A stretch of 64,000 nucleotides of DNA from Chrysemys picta bellii. Taxonomy: Eukaryota; Chordata; Testudines; Emydidae. The translations under genes and the position numbers were made by a program. The DNA lies in NCBI RefSeq assembly GCF_011386835.1, contig NC_088795.1:119057434-119121433 (forward strand). Reading direction: 5' to 3'. How positions within the stretch are numbered: position 1 is the first letter of the stretch; each line of letters opens with the position of its first letter. The notes under the pieces are model-generated. The model was not told where the DNA came from. It did no database searches and saw only the letters and a list, made by a program, of their open reading frames with translations. Below, in pieces: positions 53,638 through 64,000 of this stretch.

Positions 53638-55447
53638 CAAGGGATGTTAAGAGCAACAAGAAGGGTTTCTTCAGCTACGTTAGCAACAAGAAGAAAGTCA
53701 AGGAAAGTGTGGGCCCCTTACTGAATGAGGGAGGCAACCTAGTGACAGAGGGTGTGGTAAAAGCTAATGTACTCAATGCTTTTTTTGCCTCTGTCTTCAT
53801 GAACAAGGTCAGCTCCCAGACTACTGCACTGGGCAGCACAGCATGGGGAGGAGGTGACCAGCCCTCTGTGGAGAAAGAAGTGGTTCAGGACTATTTAGAA
53901 AAGCTGAACGAGCACAAGTCCATGGGGCCGGATGCGCTGCATCCGAGGGTGCTAAAGGAGTTGGCGGATGTGATTGCAGAGCCATTGGCCATTATCTTTG
54001 AAAACTCATGGCGATCGGGGGAGGTCCCGGATGACTGGAAAAAGGCTAATGTAGTGCCCATTTTTAAAAAAGGGAAGGAGGAGGATCGGGGGAACTACAG
54101 GCCAGTCAGCCTCACCTCAGTCCCTGGAAAAATCATGGAGTAGGTCCTCAAGGAATCAATTCTGAAGCATTTAGAGAAGAGGAAAGTGATCAGGAACAGT
54201 CAGCATGGATTCACCAAGGGCAAGTCATCCCTGACTAACCTAATTGCCTTCTATGAGGAGATAACTGGGTCTGTGGATGAGGGGAAAGCAGTTGATGTGT
54301 TATTCCTTGACTTTAGCAAAGCTTTTGGTAGTCTCCCACAGTATTCTTGCCAGCAAGTTAAAGAAGTATGGGCTGGATGAATGGACTATAAGGTGGATAG
54401 AAAGCTGGCTAGATCGTCGGGCTCAATGCGTAATGATCAATGGCTCCATATCTAGTTGGCAGCTGGTATCAAGCAGAGTGCCCCAACGGTCAGTCCTGGG
54501 GCAAGTTTTGTTCAATATCTTCTTCAATGATCTGGAGGATGGCGTGGATTGCACCTTCAGCAAGTTTGTAGATGACACTAAACTGGGAGGAGTGGTAGAT
54601 ACGCTGGAGGGTAGGGATAGGATACAGAGGGACCTAGACAAATTAGAGGATTGGGCCAAAAAAAATCTCGTTAGGTTCAACAAGGACAAGTGCAGAGTCC
54701 TGCCCTTAAGACGGAAGAATCCCATGCACTGCTACAGACTAGGGACCAAATGGCTAGGCAGCAGTTCTGCAGAAAAGGACGTAGGGGCTACAGTGGACAA
54801 GAAGCTGGATATGAGTCAACACTGTGCCCTTGTTGCCAAGAAGGCTAATGGCATTTTGGCCTGTATAACTAGAGGCATTGCCAGCAGATTGAGCGATGTG
54901 ATCATTTCCCTCTATTCGAAATTGGTGAGGCCTCATCTGGAGTATTGTGTCCAGTTTTGGGCCCCACACTACAGGAAGGATGTGCAGAAATTGGAAAGAG
55001 TCCAGCAAAGGGCAACAAAAATGATTAGGGGGCTGGAGCACATGACTTATGAGGAGAGGCTGAGGGAACTGGGATTGTTCATTCTACAGAAGATAAGAAT
55101 GAAGCGGGATTTGATAGCTGCTTTAAACTACCTGAAAGGGGGTTCTGAAGAGGATGGATCTAGACTGTTCTCAGTGGTACCAGATGGTAGAACAAGGAGT
55201 AATGGTCTCAAGTTGCAGTGGGGGAGATTTAGGTTAGATATTAGGAAAAACTTTTTTACAAGGAGGGTGGTGAAGCACTGGAATGGGTTACCTAGGGTGG
55301 TAGTGGAATCTCCTTCCTTAGAGGTTTTTAAGGTCACGTTTGACAAAGCCCTGGCTGGGATGATTTAGTGGGGGATTGGTCCTGCTTTGAGCAGGGGGTT
55401 GGACTAGATGACCTCCTGAGGTCCCTTTCAACCCTGATATTCTATGA
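53638..55447 (+). pseudogene. CR1 LINE ORF2, 5'-truncated, nearly complete RT
   Basis: The longest LINE here. Coding starts in the linker before RT and continues through '[21 protein letters not shown]' (54041-54103), 'SQHGFTKGKSSLTNLIAFYE' and 'LFLDFSKAF', to 'FVDDTKLGG', the catalytic box with Val in place of the usual Ala. It ends 'HWNGLPRVVVESPSLEVFKV'. Only one stop (TAG 54141-54143) and one frameshift (about 54331, two bases lost) break it. It ends in the standard CR1 terminus 'accctgatattctatgat'. The endonuclease domain and ORF1 are missing, as is usual for CR1. Confidence 0.92.
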
Positions 55448-55849
55448 TCACAACAAATATTACAGAATGCAGAAAGACAGTCAAGAAATCAAACAGTACT
55501 TATCAATTCACACCAAGCACCACAGAATCCATAGCCTCAGGAAAACACCCAGACAATTTATAAATGCACAGCAAGCACCCCTTGATTCGTAGCAGGAGGC
55601 AAAGCCCCAAGCCCTGCAGTATTTAGAACATGCAGCAGGCAAAACGGAATAGATACCAGCAGCCAAAAACAAAAAATACATGATTTAAATTACACAAGAC
55701 AGGCATTGTCTCAAGACAGAACACTAGTGTGTCTGACTGAAAAAATAAACCTTTAAAGACTCTCTCAACTGCATAGCTCCATGTTGGGCTCTTGTAATAG
55801 CATCAGGTGATTCAAGTTCAGCAGACAGCCCCTGGTGGCAACTTTTTTT
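55448..55849. other. no gene recognised
   Basis: AT-rich, with no supported feature. Confidence 0.4.
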
Positions 55850-57240
55850 TCTGTGCCTCACAGATACTATGCAGGAAATAACAGGCAGATATAACCATTG
55901 AGATGTTTTTTGTGCTGGGATCTAATCTAGGGAGTAAATAACACCAGCCACCCTTCAATCTACCAACAGCACACATTCCACAATCATTCTTCACCTATTG
56001 AGCTGGTAGCTGAATCTTTCCTTGGTGTTGTCAAGATGGCCAGTGAATGGCTTTATGAGCCAGGGGACTAAGAGGTAGGCTGGATTCCCCCAGAATCACT
56101 ACTGGCATTTCCACATCAACCATGCTAATCTGCTGCTCAGCAAAGAATGTCCCTGATATCAGTGATGCATCCCCAGTGATTCATGAGCACTTGCATAACC
56201 GTGGAAAAGGTTGTGTTGATGTAGCAAGGTGAGCTGGAGCCAAAATAGGGATATGCGTGCTGTCTACTGCCCCACCCAGGTTTGGGAACACCATTGGTGC
56301 ACATCCATCGACTATTTTCTGCACATTGCTGAGTGTCACAGTCCTGCATGGCAGGAAATGACTAATGGCCATACATATTTGGATGACAATGGCCCCCACT
56401 GTGGAATTTCCAACTCCAAAATGATTTCCCACTGACCAGAAATAATCTGGCATTGCAGGTTTCCAGGCATGATCTCCACTAGCTTCTCCGTTGTCAATAC
56501 AGCTCTCATTTTGGTGTCGGAGGGCTGGAGTGAGCTCAGCACACAGATCTAGGAACTTGGCCTTTTGCATCTGAAAGTTCTGAAGTCACTGCTCATCATC
56601 CCAAACCCGCATTGCGATGTGATCTCATCAGCCAATGTTCATTTAATGGGCGCAGAAGTGCTATTCCACGGTCTGCAGGTGCTTCCTGAATGCCAGCAAT
56701 ATGGAATTTATTTTTTGCTACATCCATCGACAAACTCTCCTTGAAGATAGCCTCATCTTTCTCATTGTGATCCCAGTTGTTGCGGTACTTCCTGAAGGTC
56801 TGCAAGTACTGGAGAATTTGCAACATTCATGAGAATAGTGCTTAGTTCTATGGGCTCCAAGCTTCTGTCAGAGATGGCAGAGATCGAAAAGTGCTCCATG
56901 GGTTTGTGGAATTTTCAAAAAAACAGTGCAGAAACTATGGGATGTGGACTGTATTATGTGATGGAGAAAATTGCATGCTGGGAACTTCATCCCTAGGTCC
57001 CAGAAATCGCTGGACAAATTGTTACAATTCCACAAAATGCTGCAAATATGTCCCAAAAGGCATGGTGCTTGTTAGCCGAGCATGTAACACTGGAATACCT
57101 ACCTGTGGTGCAATGCACTTTACATCGATGCAAGCACTCGTGGTGCGTATGCATAGTGCCAATGCAAGCAGACAAGTATCTACGCACCCAAGCAAAATAC
57201 AAACTTCAGAAGGTGTACGAAATGTAACTAGAGTTGACTG
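55850..57240 (-). pseudogene. Harbinger transposase remnant, antisense
   Basis: Reading leftward: an N-terminal scrap at 56826-56596, then a 129-codon segment (56570-56181) with 'GNSTVGAIVIQICMAISHFL' and 'LGGAVDSTHIPILAPAHLA', which carries the first catalytic Asp. Frame changes lead to 'VVILGESSLPLSPLAHK' near 56090-56040; the second catalytic Asp of the GDP motif is here Glu-Ser. The third block is 'CAVGRLKG' near 55960. Non-functional and more diverged than the copy at 4381-5046. Sequence up to about 57240 looks like the element's 5' end, but no TIR pair was found. Confidence 0.75.
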
Positions 57241-57563
57241 AAGTTTGTAGTGTATGAACAGGGCTTCGGTCATACGAGCAATTAGGAAAAACATATTGGC
57301 CCCCAATTCCAATAGAAAGCAAACAGTTTTAAGACTATTCATTAGCATGAATTGGTGCAAGAGGATCCGTGGTGGTACACAAAAGGAATCACAGAGGCTC
57401 TGTTATAGTACATCATTTGTTCTGTGTTTATATAGCGCCTTTGTTTCAGACATAGCAGTGAAATAGGAACTAATAACCAACAATGAAAGCAAACAAGTCA
57501 TCAGTTGGTGATCTTGAATGAGAGCAATATATTGGGCTTACAAGACGAGGAAGGGAAGAAATT
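57241..57563. other. no gene recognised
   Basis: No supported feature. Confidence 0.4.
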
Positions 57564-59226
57564 AGAGCTGTGAAGCGATTAAAAAAATTAATTGCGATTA
57601 ATCACATGATTAAAAATTAATCGCAATTAATTACTCTGTTAAACAATAATAGAATACCATTTATTTAAATATTTTTTGGATGTTTTCTACATTTTCAAAT
57701 ATATTTTGATTTCAATTACAACAGAATACAAAGTGTACAGTGCTCACTTTATATTTATTTTTATTACAAATATTTGCACTGTAAAAAACAAAATAACTAG
57801 TATTTTTCAATTAACCTAATACAAGTATTATAGTGCAATCTCTTTATCATGAAAGTTGAACTTATAAATGTAGAATTATGTGCAAAAAATAACTGCATTC
57901 AAAAGTAAAACAATGTAAAACTTTAGAGCCTACAAGTTCACTCAGTCCTACTTCTTGTTCAGCCAACCGCTCGGACAAACAAGTTTGTTTACATTTGCAG
58001 GAGATAATGCTGCCCACTTCTTATTTCAATGTCACCTGAAAGTGAGAACAGGTGTTTGCATGGCACATTGTAGCTGGCATCGTAAGATATTTACGTGACA
58101 GACGTGTTATGTTCCCTTCATGCTTCAACCATCATTCCAGAGGACATGCATCCATGCTGATGATTCAATAACGATCCAAAGCAGTGCAGATCATTGCTCG
58201 TTCATTTTTATCATCTTGAGTCAGATGGCATCAGCAGAAGGTTGCTTTTTTTTTTTTTTTTTTGGTGGTTCAGGTTCTGTAGTTTCCGCATCAGAGTGTT
58301 TGCTCTTTTAAGGCTTCTGAAAGCATGTTCCACATCTTGTCCCTTTCAAATTTTGGAAGGCACTTCAGATTCTTAAACCTTGGGTCAAGTGCTGTGGCTA
58401 TCTTTAGAAATCTCACATTGGTACCTTCTTTGCATTTTGTCAAATCTGCAGTGAAAGTGTTCTTAAAACGAACAACATGTGCTGGGTCATCATCTGAGAC
58501 TGCTATAACATGAAATATATGGCAGAATGCAGTAAAACAGAGACGGAGACATACAATTCTCCCTCAAGAAGTTCAGTCACAAATTTAATGAATGCATTAT
58601 TTTTATAACAAGTGTCAGCAGCATGGAAGCATGTCCTCTGGAATGGTGGCCAAAGCATGAAGGGGCATACGAATGTTTAGAGTATCTGGCGTGTAATGCC
58701 AGCTAGAAAAGTGCCGTGCACACACCTGTTCTCACTTTCTGATGACATTGTAAATAAGAAGCAAGCAGCAGTATCTCCCATAAATGTAAACAAACTTGTT
58801 TGTCTTAGCAATTGGCTGAACAAGAAGTAGGACTGAGTGGACTTGTAGGCTCTAAAGTATTACATTGTTTTGTTTTTGAATGCAATTATATAACAAAAAA
58901 ATCGACATTTGTAAGTTGAACTTTCATGATAAAGAGATCACATTACAGTACTTGTATGAGGTGAATTGAAAAATACTATGTATTTGTTTATCATGTTTAC
59001 AGTGCAAATATTTGTAATAAAAATAATATAAAGTGAGCACTGTACACTTTGTATTCTATATTGTAATTGAATTCAACATATTTGAAAATATAGAAAAATA
59101 TCCAAAAATATTTACATTTCAATTGGTATTCCATTATTGTTTAACAGTGTGATTAAAACTGCGATTAATCACAATTAATTTTTTTTAGTTAATCATGTGA
59201 GTTAACTGTGATTAATCAACAGCCCT
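57564..59226. mobile_element. foldback hAT-derived element, copy B (inverse orientation to A)
   Basis: Ends 'agagctgtgaagcgatt' and 'gattaatcaacagccct'. Its right arm (about 58600-59226) matches the complement of A's left arm, and its left arm and loop match the complement of A's loop and right arm. The whole 1.66-kb unit is therefore A turned around. Both arms again hold the same hAT C-terminal segment (antisense near 58010-58180, sense at 58616-58860). A T18 run (58246-58263) has replaced part of the loop. All coding is broken. Confidence 0.8.
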
Positions 59227-60284
59227 AGAAAAAATCAAAACATTTGAAGCAGCAGCATTAAGAAAAGAAAAATAGTTTTATTTCTAGGTTGTAAGAAAGG
59301 ATTTAGAATGATGAAGGAAGTATTGGACACATCCCTTCAACGCAGGATATAGACTTCCTAGATGAGCTGCTCCACTAGGAAAAAAGATGTATTGATAAAT
59401 TGATCTCCTAACCTAAGATGCAAACAGCTTTGCAGCCAGGTTGCCATTTGTTGGAGCCCATAAAATCACACAAAGCCAGACACACACACCATCGAACAGG
59501 CTGTCACCCATGCCTCTCCAGTGGAAGAGGGGACCCTATTAGCTGTGGTGTGTGCATCTGGTTGGTTGGATGGGCAAGGCCTGCTACAATATTCCCCTCC
59601 TGCCACATTCATCTCCTCCTGAGGAGGCAGTGTTAGTAAACTCCCCTCAAAGCAGCAGATCTTGGAATTAATATCCTTTGAGCTGAGTAGGCAGTGCTGT
59701 TATTTCAGACTGCCTGCAGACTCAGGTGGACACCACTGCATCAGTTATATGTGGGTCACCTTTTTAAGTCTTGCTTCAGATTCACAAGGACTTTCTTTAA
59801 ATGAAAACTTAGATTCTGAGCTAATCATGTGACTCTAGGAGCTTGCGGCCTAAGTCTATGCCTTAAACTGGAGCTGGCTGCTAGGTAGAACCTGTGCTGC
59901 TGTCATTTTCACATCTAAGGTCCATTTTTGAAAGCTTTTTGTAGACTTTGATGTGAGGAAGCAGACACACAAAGCAGTGCTCTGCAGAAGCCAGTATTTC
60001 TTAATGTGTATTAATTTCCAAATGGAAGAAGCATTATTCATTTAAGAGACTCTTTTCTAACTTTTGATGGGGTGTGTGTGCAGAATGCTTAATGCAATGG
60101 GGCCTCAGTTCCTGTCTGAGGCCTTTAGGCACTTTGGCAAGACAAATAACAAATAGAAATAATAATGATAATCATTACACTTTGTCAGTTGAATTTTAAT
60201 AGATATACTGAGTGGGATTTTCAAAAGTGCTCAGGGTTGATTTAATTCTGCTTCCATTGATTTCAAGGATTTGGTGATAGGGTA
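59227..60284. other. no gene recognised
   Basis: No supported feature. Confidence 0.4.
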
Positions 60285-61172
60285 TCTACCCCACACAGGA
60301 CTGGAAGGGGTTAAGGTGGCCAGGTGGGCCAATTAACTCCACAGGCTGCACCTGGAGAAGGAGCCAGGGAGCAGAGGATTGATTGGGAACAGGCTCACCT
60401 GGGCAGGAACAAGTGGGACTTCCATAAAGCCAGGGAGCAGACAGCAGAAGGGGACTGTAAGGAAGCAGGCTGCAGTCATGCCCTTGGAGGAGGGAGGTGC
60501 AATAGGGGCTATGGGGATAGTCCACAGTTGCTCCCTGAGAGGAGGGAGTTGAGAGGCTGGCAAAGCTGGGAAGGTAGGAAAAGTCTTGGGGAGCAGGGCC
60601 GGCTCCAGGCACCAGCTTAACAAGCAGGTGCTTGGGGCGGCCAAGGGAGAGGGGCGGCACCTGAGGCAATTCGGGGGCGGCAGGTCCCTCACTCCCTCCA
60701 GGAGCGAAGGATCTGCCGCTGAACTGTCGCCGCGATCGTGGCTTTTTTTTTTTTTTTTTTTTGCTTGGGGCGGCAGAAATGCTGGAGCCGGCCCTGTTGG
60801 GGAGAAAGCAGCAAGGGATGCCAGTGCAGGCCTTGGCTGCTGATCAGAGGGCCGTTGAGCTGGAATTTGGAGTAGAGGGTGGGCCCTGGTTCCCTACTAG
60901 CCACTGGATGTGGCACAGGCCAGGCAGAGGACACTGGACTGCTGGAGATGGTTTGTCCTGGAAAGACTTTGTTACACAACCCCAGGAAGGGGAATACATG
61001 GGTGACCCAGCTAGAGGGCTGAGTCACGAAGAGGAGGCTGCTGTTCTTGGAGTGAGAGGGGCTGCAGAGTGAGAGGACAATGGGAGAGACACCGCTGGAG
61101 GAAGACACAACTGCCTGCCAGAGCTAATCCCCAGGATGGCCAGGAGGAGGCACCACTAGTAGTGAATGGACA
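60285..61172 (+). mobile_element. LTR-like unit interrupted by a MITE
   Basis: G/A-rich sequence opening 'ggaaggggttaaggtggcca' and closing 'aggaggaggcaccactagta' shares its closing block with the inner unit at 20736-21360. Both contain 'gagctaat(t/c)cccaag/agg' just before the end. A MITE at 60594-60796 interrupts it. Frames here are compositional. Whether it is a solo LTR is not settled. Confidence 0.4.
60594..60796. mobile_element. hAT-type MITE ('cagggccggctccagg' TIR)
   Basis: 203 bp. The TIR pairs with 'ctggagccggccctg'. Exact 8-bp duplication 'ttggggag' (60586-60593 and 60797-60804). Holds a T20 tract at 60743-60762. Confidence 0.9.
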
Positions 61173-62457
61173 CTGTGACAGATTCTTTATTTATCCAAAT
61201 ATAGCATCTTAGGTATAGTAACTGCTTTCTTCCTAATTCGGTCACATTCAGCTACTCTTAATTCAGGTTGAGGGCAGAATCTAACCCAGAATTATTTTAA
61301 TCTGGTACACTTCATATTTGAGTCAACTTCACCTCACTCTCATTCAAAAGGGTTTACATTTGATAATCAAAATATCTAGTCAATCTAAGTTCTTAACTTA
61401 TTTCAGAATAGATGAAGAGTGCAATTGGTATCATAACCGAGCAAAAATCTGATACATGTGAGAAATTATTAGAGGTCCATTTTGTGATCTAATGCATACG
61501 GCAAGATTAGTGATTATCAGTAGCTCAGTTGTTATTTTTACTAGGTTATCAAAGCCCTTGGGAGGATTTTGTAAAGCTATTTAGCCTGAAGGAAAGGATT
61601 AAAGAGGTTTCTCCCCGTGAAACATCTGTTGCAAATGTATTTTCTAATATTCAGAGCAGAATGTTAAAATTAAAGAAGGGAATGGTAATTTCCCTTTTGG
61701 TAATCATACTTTCATGACCACCTAGCTGCCTCAAGGTTGAGCCGCTGCTTCCCACTCCCACCCAACAAAGAGTGGGGATATTTTGCTCCCTACCCCAATA
61801 TCCCCCCAATTTTTTTTGTACAGTATGGCCTCTAAAAAGTAATGGGATACTCCAGTTTTTTTCTTATGTTTCCCTTCTCTTTTTTTCAACTTCAGCTCTT
61901 CCTTCCTGTCTCCTCCCCGCGAGTTCCAGACTGATAGCAGAAGGAATAGGTGTATGGAATAATTATCTACAGATTCTCATTTTGAGCACCGAGGATCTCC
62001 CAAAACAAGGCCCAAAGAAGTTACTTTATCCTCCTCTTTAAGTATGTGATTGGTTTTTTTTTTTTTTTTTTTTAACCTATGTCCATTGAAGTCAAAACTG
62101 TACTCATCTGATACTTTATGGCCCAGCCTTTTCTCTATAGCTAGCTGGTGGCTGGTGCTTCTTTTCACATGCAGCCTCCGGTGTTCTCTCAAACCTGTAA
62201 TCTCAGGATTTAATTTGCAATCTAGAGAGGTTATGGAATATTCTACCAGCTGGATGTCGAACTCAGTAACATAGCACCCTGCATTCCCTCCAGTTCATTT
62301 GGGTGGAGGAGAGAAGGTACCCATCAATAAGCAACAAGCTTAATTACAAACCTATACGTACTTGCAAAATTCAGTGCCAAGAGAAAGGGACAAAAACAAA
62401 TTTCTCAACTCACTGTGTTATGCCAAGGAGACCTTTAGCAAAATCAAAGATGCCCGA
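61173..62457. other. no gene recognised
   Basis: AT-rich, with a T20 run at 62054-62073. No exon or element boundary is supported. Confidence 0.4.
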
Positions 62458-62465
62458 CTTGACAT

Positions 62466-62673
62466 CAGGGCCGGCTCCAGGCACCAGCAAAAGAAGCAGG
62501 TGCTTGGGGCAGCCAATGGAAAGGGGCGGCAGGTCTGGGTCTTCGGCGGCAATTTGGTGGCGGGTCCCTCAGTCCCTCTCTTCCTCTTTGAGTTGCCACC
62601 AAAGTGCCACCAATCGGTTTGATTTTTGTTTTTTCACCGCTTGGGGCGGCAAAAAAAGCTGGAGCCAGCCCTG
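62466..62673. mobile_element. hAT-type MITE ('cagggccggctccagg' TIR)
   Basis: 208 bp. The left TIR is identical to that at 60594; the right is 'ctggagccagccctg'. The flanking octamers are 'cttgacat' (62458-62465) and 'tttgacat' (62674-62681). Confidence 0.85.
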
Positions 62674-62681
62674 TTTGACAT

Positions 62682-64000
62682 TCTTCATATTTCTAACACC
62701 CTTTTTAAACTCTAAAAAATTTTTAAATAACTTTTCAGGCCATCATAAAGGAGGAAAAAAGGCACCCATCCAATTCTTTCCTCCTTAGTAGGTTCCCTTT
62801 AGAAACTAGGCATAGTAGATTCAGGTTGTGGGAGTGTGGGGTAAAGTGTGCCTCAGACGCCTTATTTATGGGTGCCATCGGTGTAGTATCTAAACCCTAG
62901 AGCTGAGTGTCCTTAACCTTACTGTATTTCTGTCCTCAACAGAACTATTGACAAGTGGTAGAATCCTTAAAAAATATAGTTTTATTGCTAAACAGTAGAG
63001 ATTAATAAGCAGCATGAGTTTGGGCAAGAGAAGCTGCAGAAATATTAGGTGGCTTCATTTTATAATCTGCTGTGCTCCTGTGTCAGGGAAGAGGAATAGA
63101 GTAGTGTCTCTTCCTTGTGCTGTGTTCATCAGTTCCAAGTGAAACTGCAGTCAGAGGAGAATTGGGGGCAGAAAGAGCTGGTGAGGTATATGTGCATTGA
63201 AGAGATAAAGGAGCAGGGAAACTATAGCCACTAAAACCTAGTGCTATACACTTCTGCTTCAGTAGGAGGTTTGGGAGCTATAAGGACACTAAGGAAGAAG
63301 TTTTCTTTTTGCATGTAAGGTTTATGGTAGCAGGAATTAGATCTGCAGTAACAGAGAGGCTTACAAGCAAACTCTGAAATGGGATGACTACTTTCTGTGT
63401 GCATGTTCATGTCCCTACCCTCTTCCCTTTGGGATGCCTAGCATGCTACGGGGACTAGAAGGAAGAAGTTCTTGTACTCTCCTTAATACAGGGTCTACCA
63501 CTGCAACTAACCCTTGAGCAGTAGTACAAATGGGATGAAACTGTTTGCCACACACGCACACTCTGAGAATCCATGCAAGAGCCAGTCACAATCTTGCCCT
63601 TAAAGAGCACCTAGATTATAGATTCTCAGATGACACTTTGTTGATGAAAAGGAAGTTGAGAAAATCTTCAGATATGCTCTATCTGTCTACAGGAAGCTGC
63701 TGTTGCCTGATTTTAGAGAAGGAAGTACAACTTGAGTGAGCCAAAAGGAATCGTAGCTCCATACTTGACCTTTGCAGCTGAGGTTCCTGCATGAGATAAG
63801 CTTAAAATATTCACATGCAGGGAAGAAAAATCTTGTCTTGCAGCAGGAGGCTATTCTATATGTGATCAAGATGTCCAATAACCCTGTAATGGCCAGTTAA
63901 GTAGGATATGATTACATCATGCTACCAAGTATGGCAGAACCAGTCTTTGAAGGATGAACAAGGGCACTTAATCCATGATGTGTGTCATTTACCTAGACCT
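62682..64000. other. no gene recognised
   Basis: AT-rich sequence to the window edge, with no supported feature. Confidence 0.4.

Overview
This is a vertebrate genomic window. It most likely comes from a turtle or another slowly evolving non-avian sauropsid. The basis is the mixture of CR1 LINE 3' ends, MIR-type SINEs, Penelope-like elements (PLEs), PIF/Harbinger and many hAT-type miniature elements, together with one spliced host gene. The lineage is inferred from the repeat spectrum and no species marker was seen.

Host content: the only host gene I can support is a complete S100P ortholog on the + strand. It has a TATA box at 26887-26895, coding exons at 26983-27120 and 34110-34259 encoding 95 residues, and a poly(A) signal at 34385-34390. 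Its 7.0-kb intron is largely transposon sequence: two CR1 copies, a Harbinger MITE, a PLE 3' end, a diverged PLE-type tail, and two hAT-type elements, one of them nested in a CR1.

Layout. 0-3 kb: a GC-rich TIR element and an antisense CR1 end. 3.6-7.9 kb: one PIF/Harbinger transposon with both its genes, a decayed DDE transposase (+) and a convergent Myb/SANT-like gene (-), broken by a 466-bp TIR insertion. 8-11.4 kb: a CR1 fragment and two PLE insertions, one palindromic. 11.7-14.9 kb: an antisense CR1 split by two DNA elements, then a hAT MITE. 15-18.8 kb: foldbacks, an LTR-like stretch and a TIR element. 19-22.4 kb: a rearranged Ty3/gypsy remnant between CR1 pieces. 22.8-24.8 kb: a CR1 split by a Tigger/pogo-like element. 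24.9-25.8 kb: GC-rich repeat with a Harbinger scrap. 26.9-34.4 kb: S100P. 35-42 kb: MIRs, hAT MITEs and an LTR-like unit. 43.1-45.6 kb: a palindromic PLE with an intact 422-codon RT/GIY-YIG frame, inside a MITE. 47.4-49.1 and 57.6-59.2 kb: two oppositely oriented copies of a foldback hAT-derived element. 50-53 kb: Harbinger-accessory remnants with a second PLE family and a 1-kb hAT. 53.1-55.4 kb: head-to-head CR1s with much of an RT. 55.9-57.2 kb: a second, antisense Harbinger transposase. 60.3-62.7 kb: an LTR-like unit and two hAT MITEs.

Most interesting: four PLE copies carry short target duplications (10-13 bp), and two of these are palindromes whose arms end asymmetrically at the same internal position. 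All PLE tails carry a sequence that fits a type-I hammerhead ribozyme fold with one bulged A. Everything about mobility and ribozyme activity is inference from sequence read by eye; no alignment or search was run.
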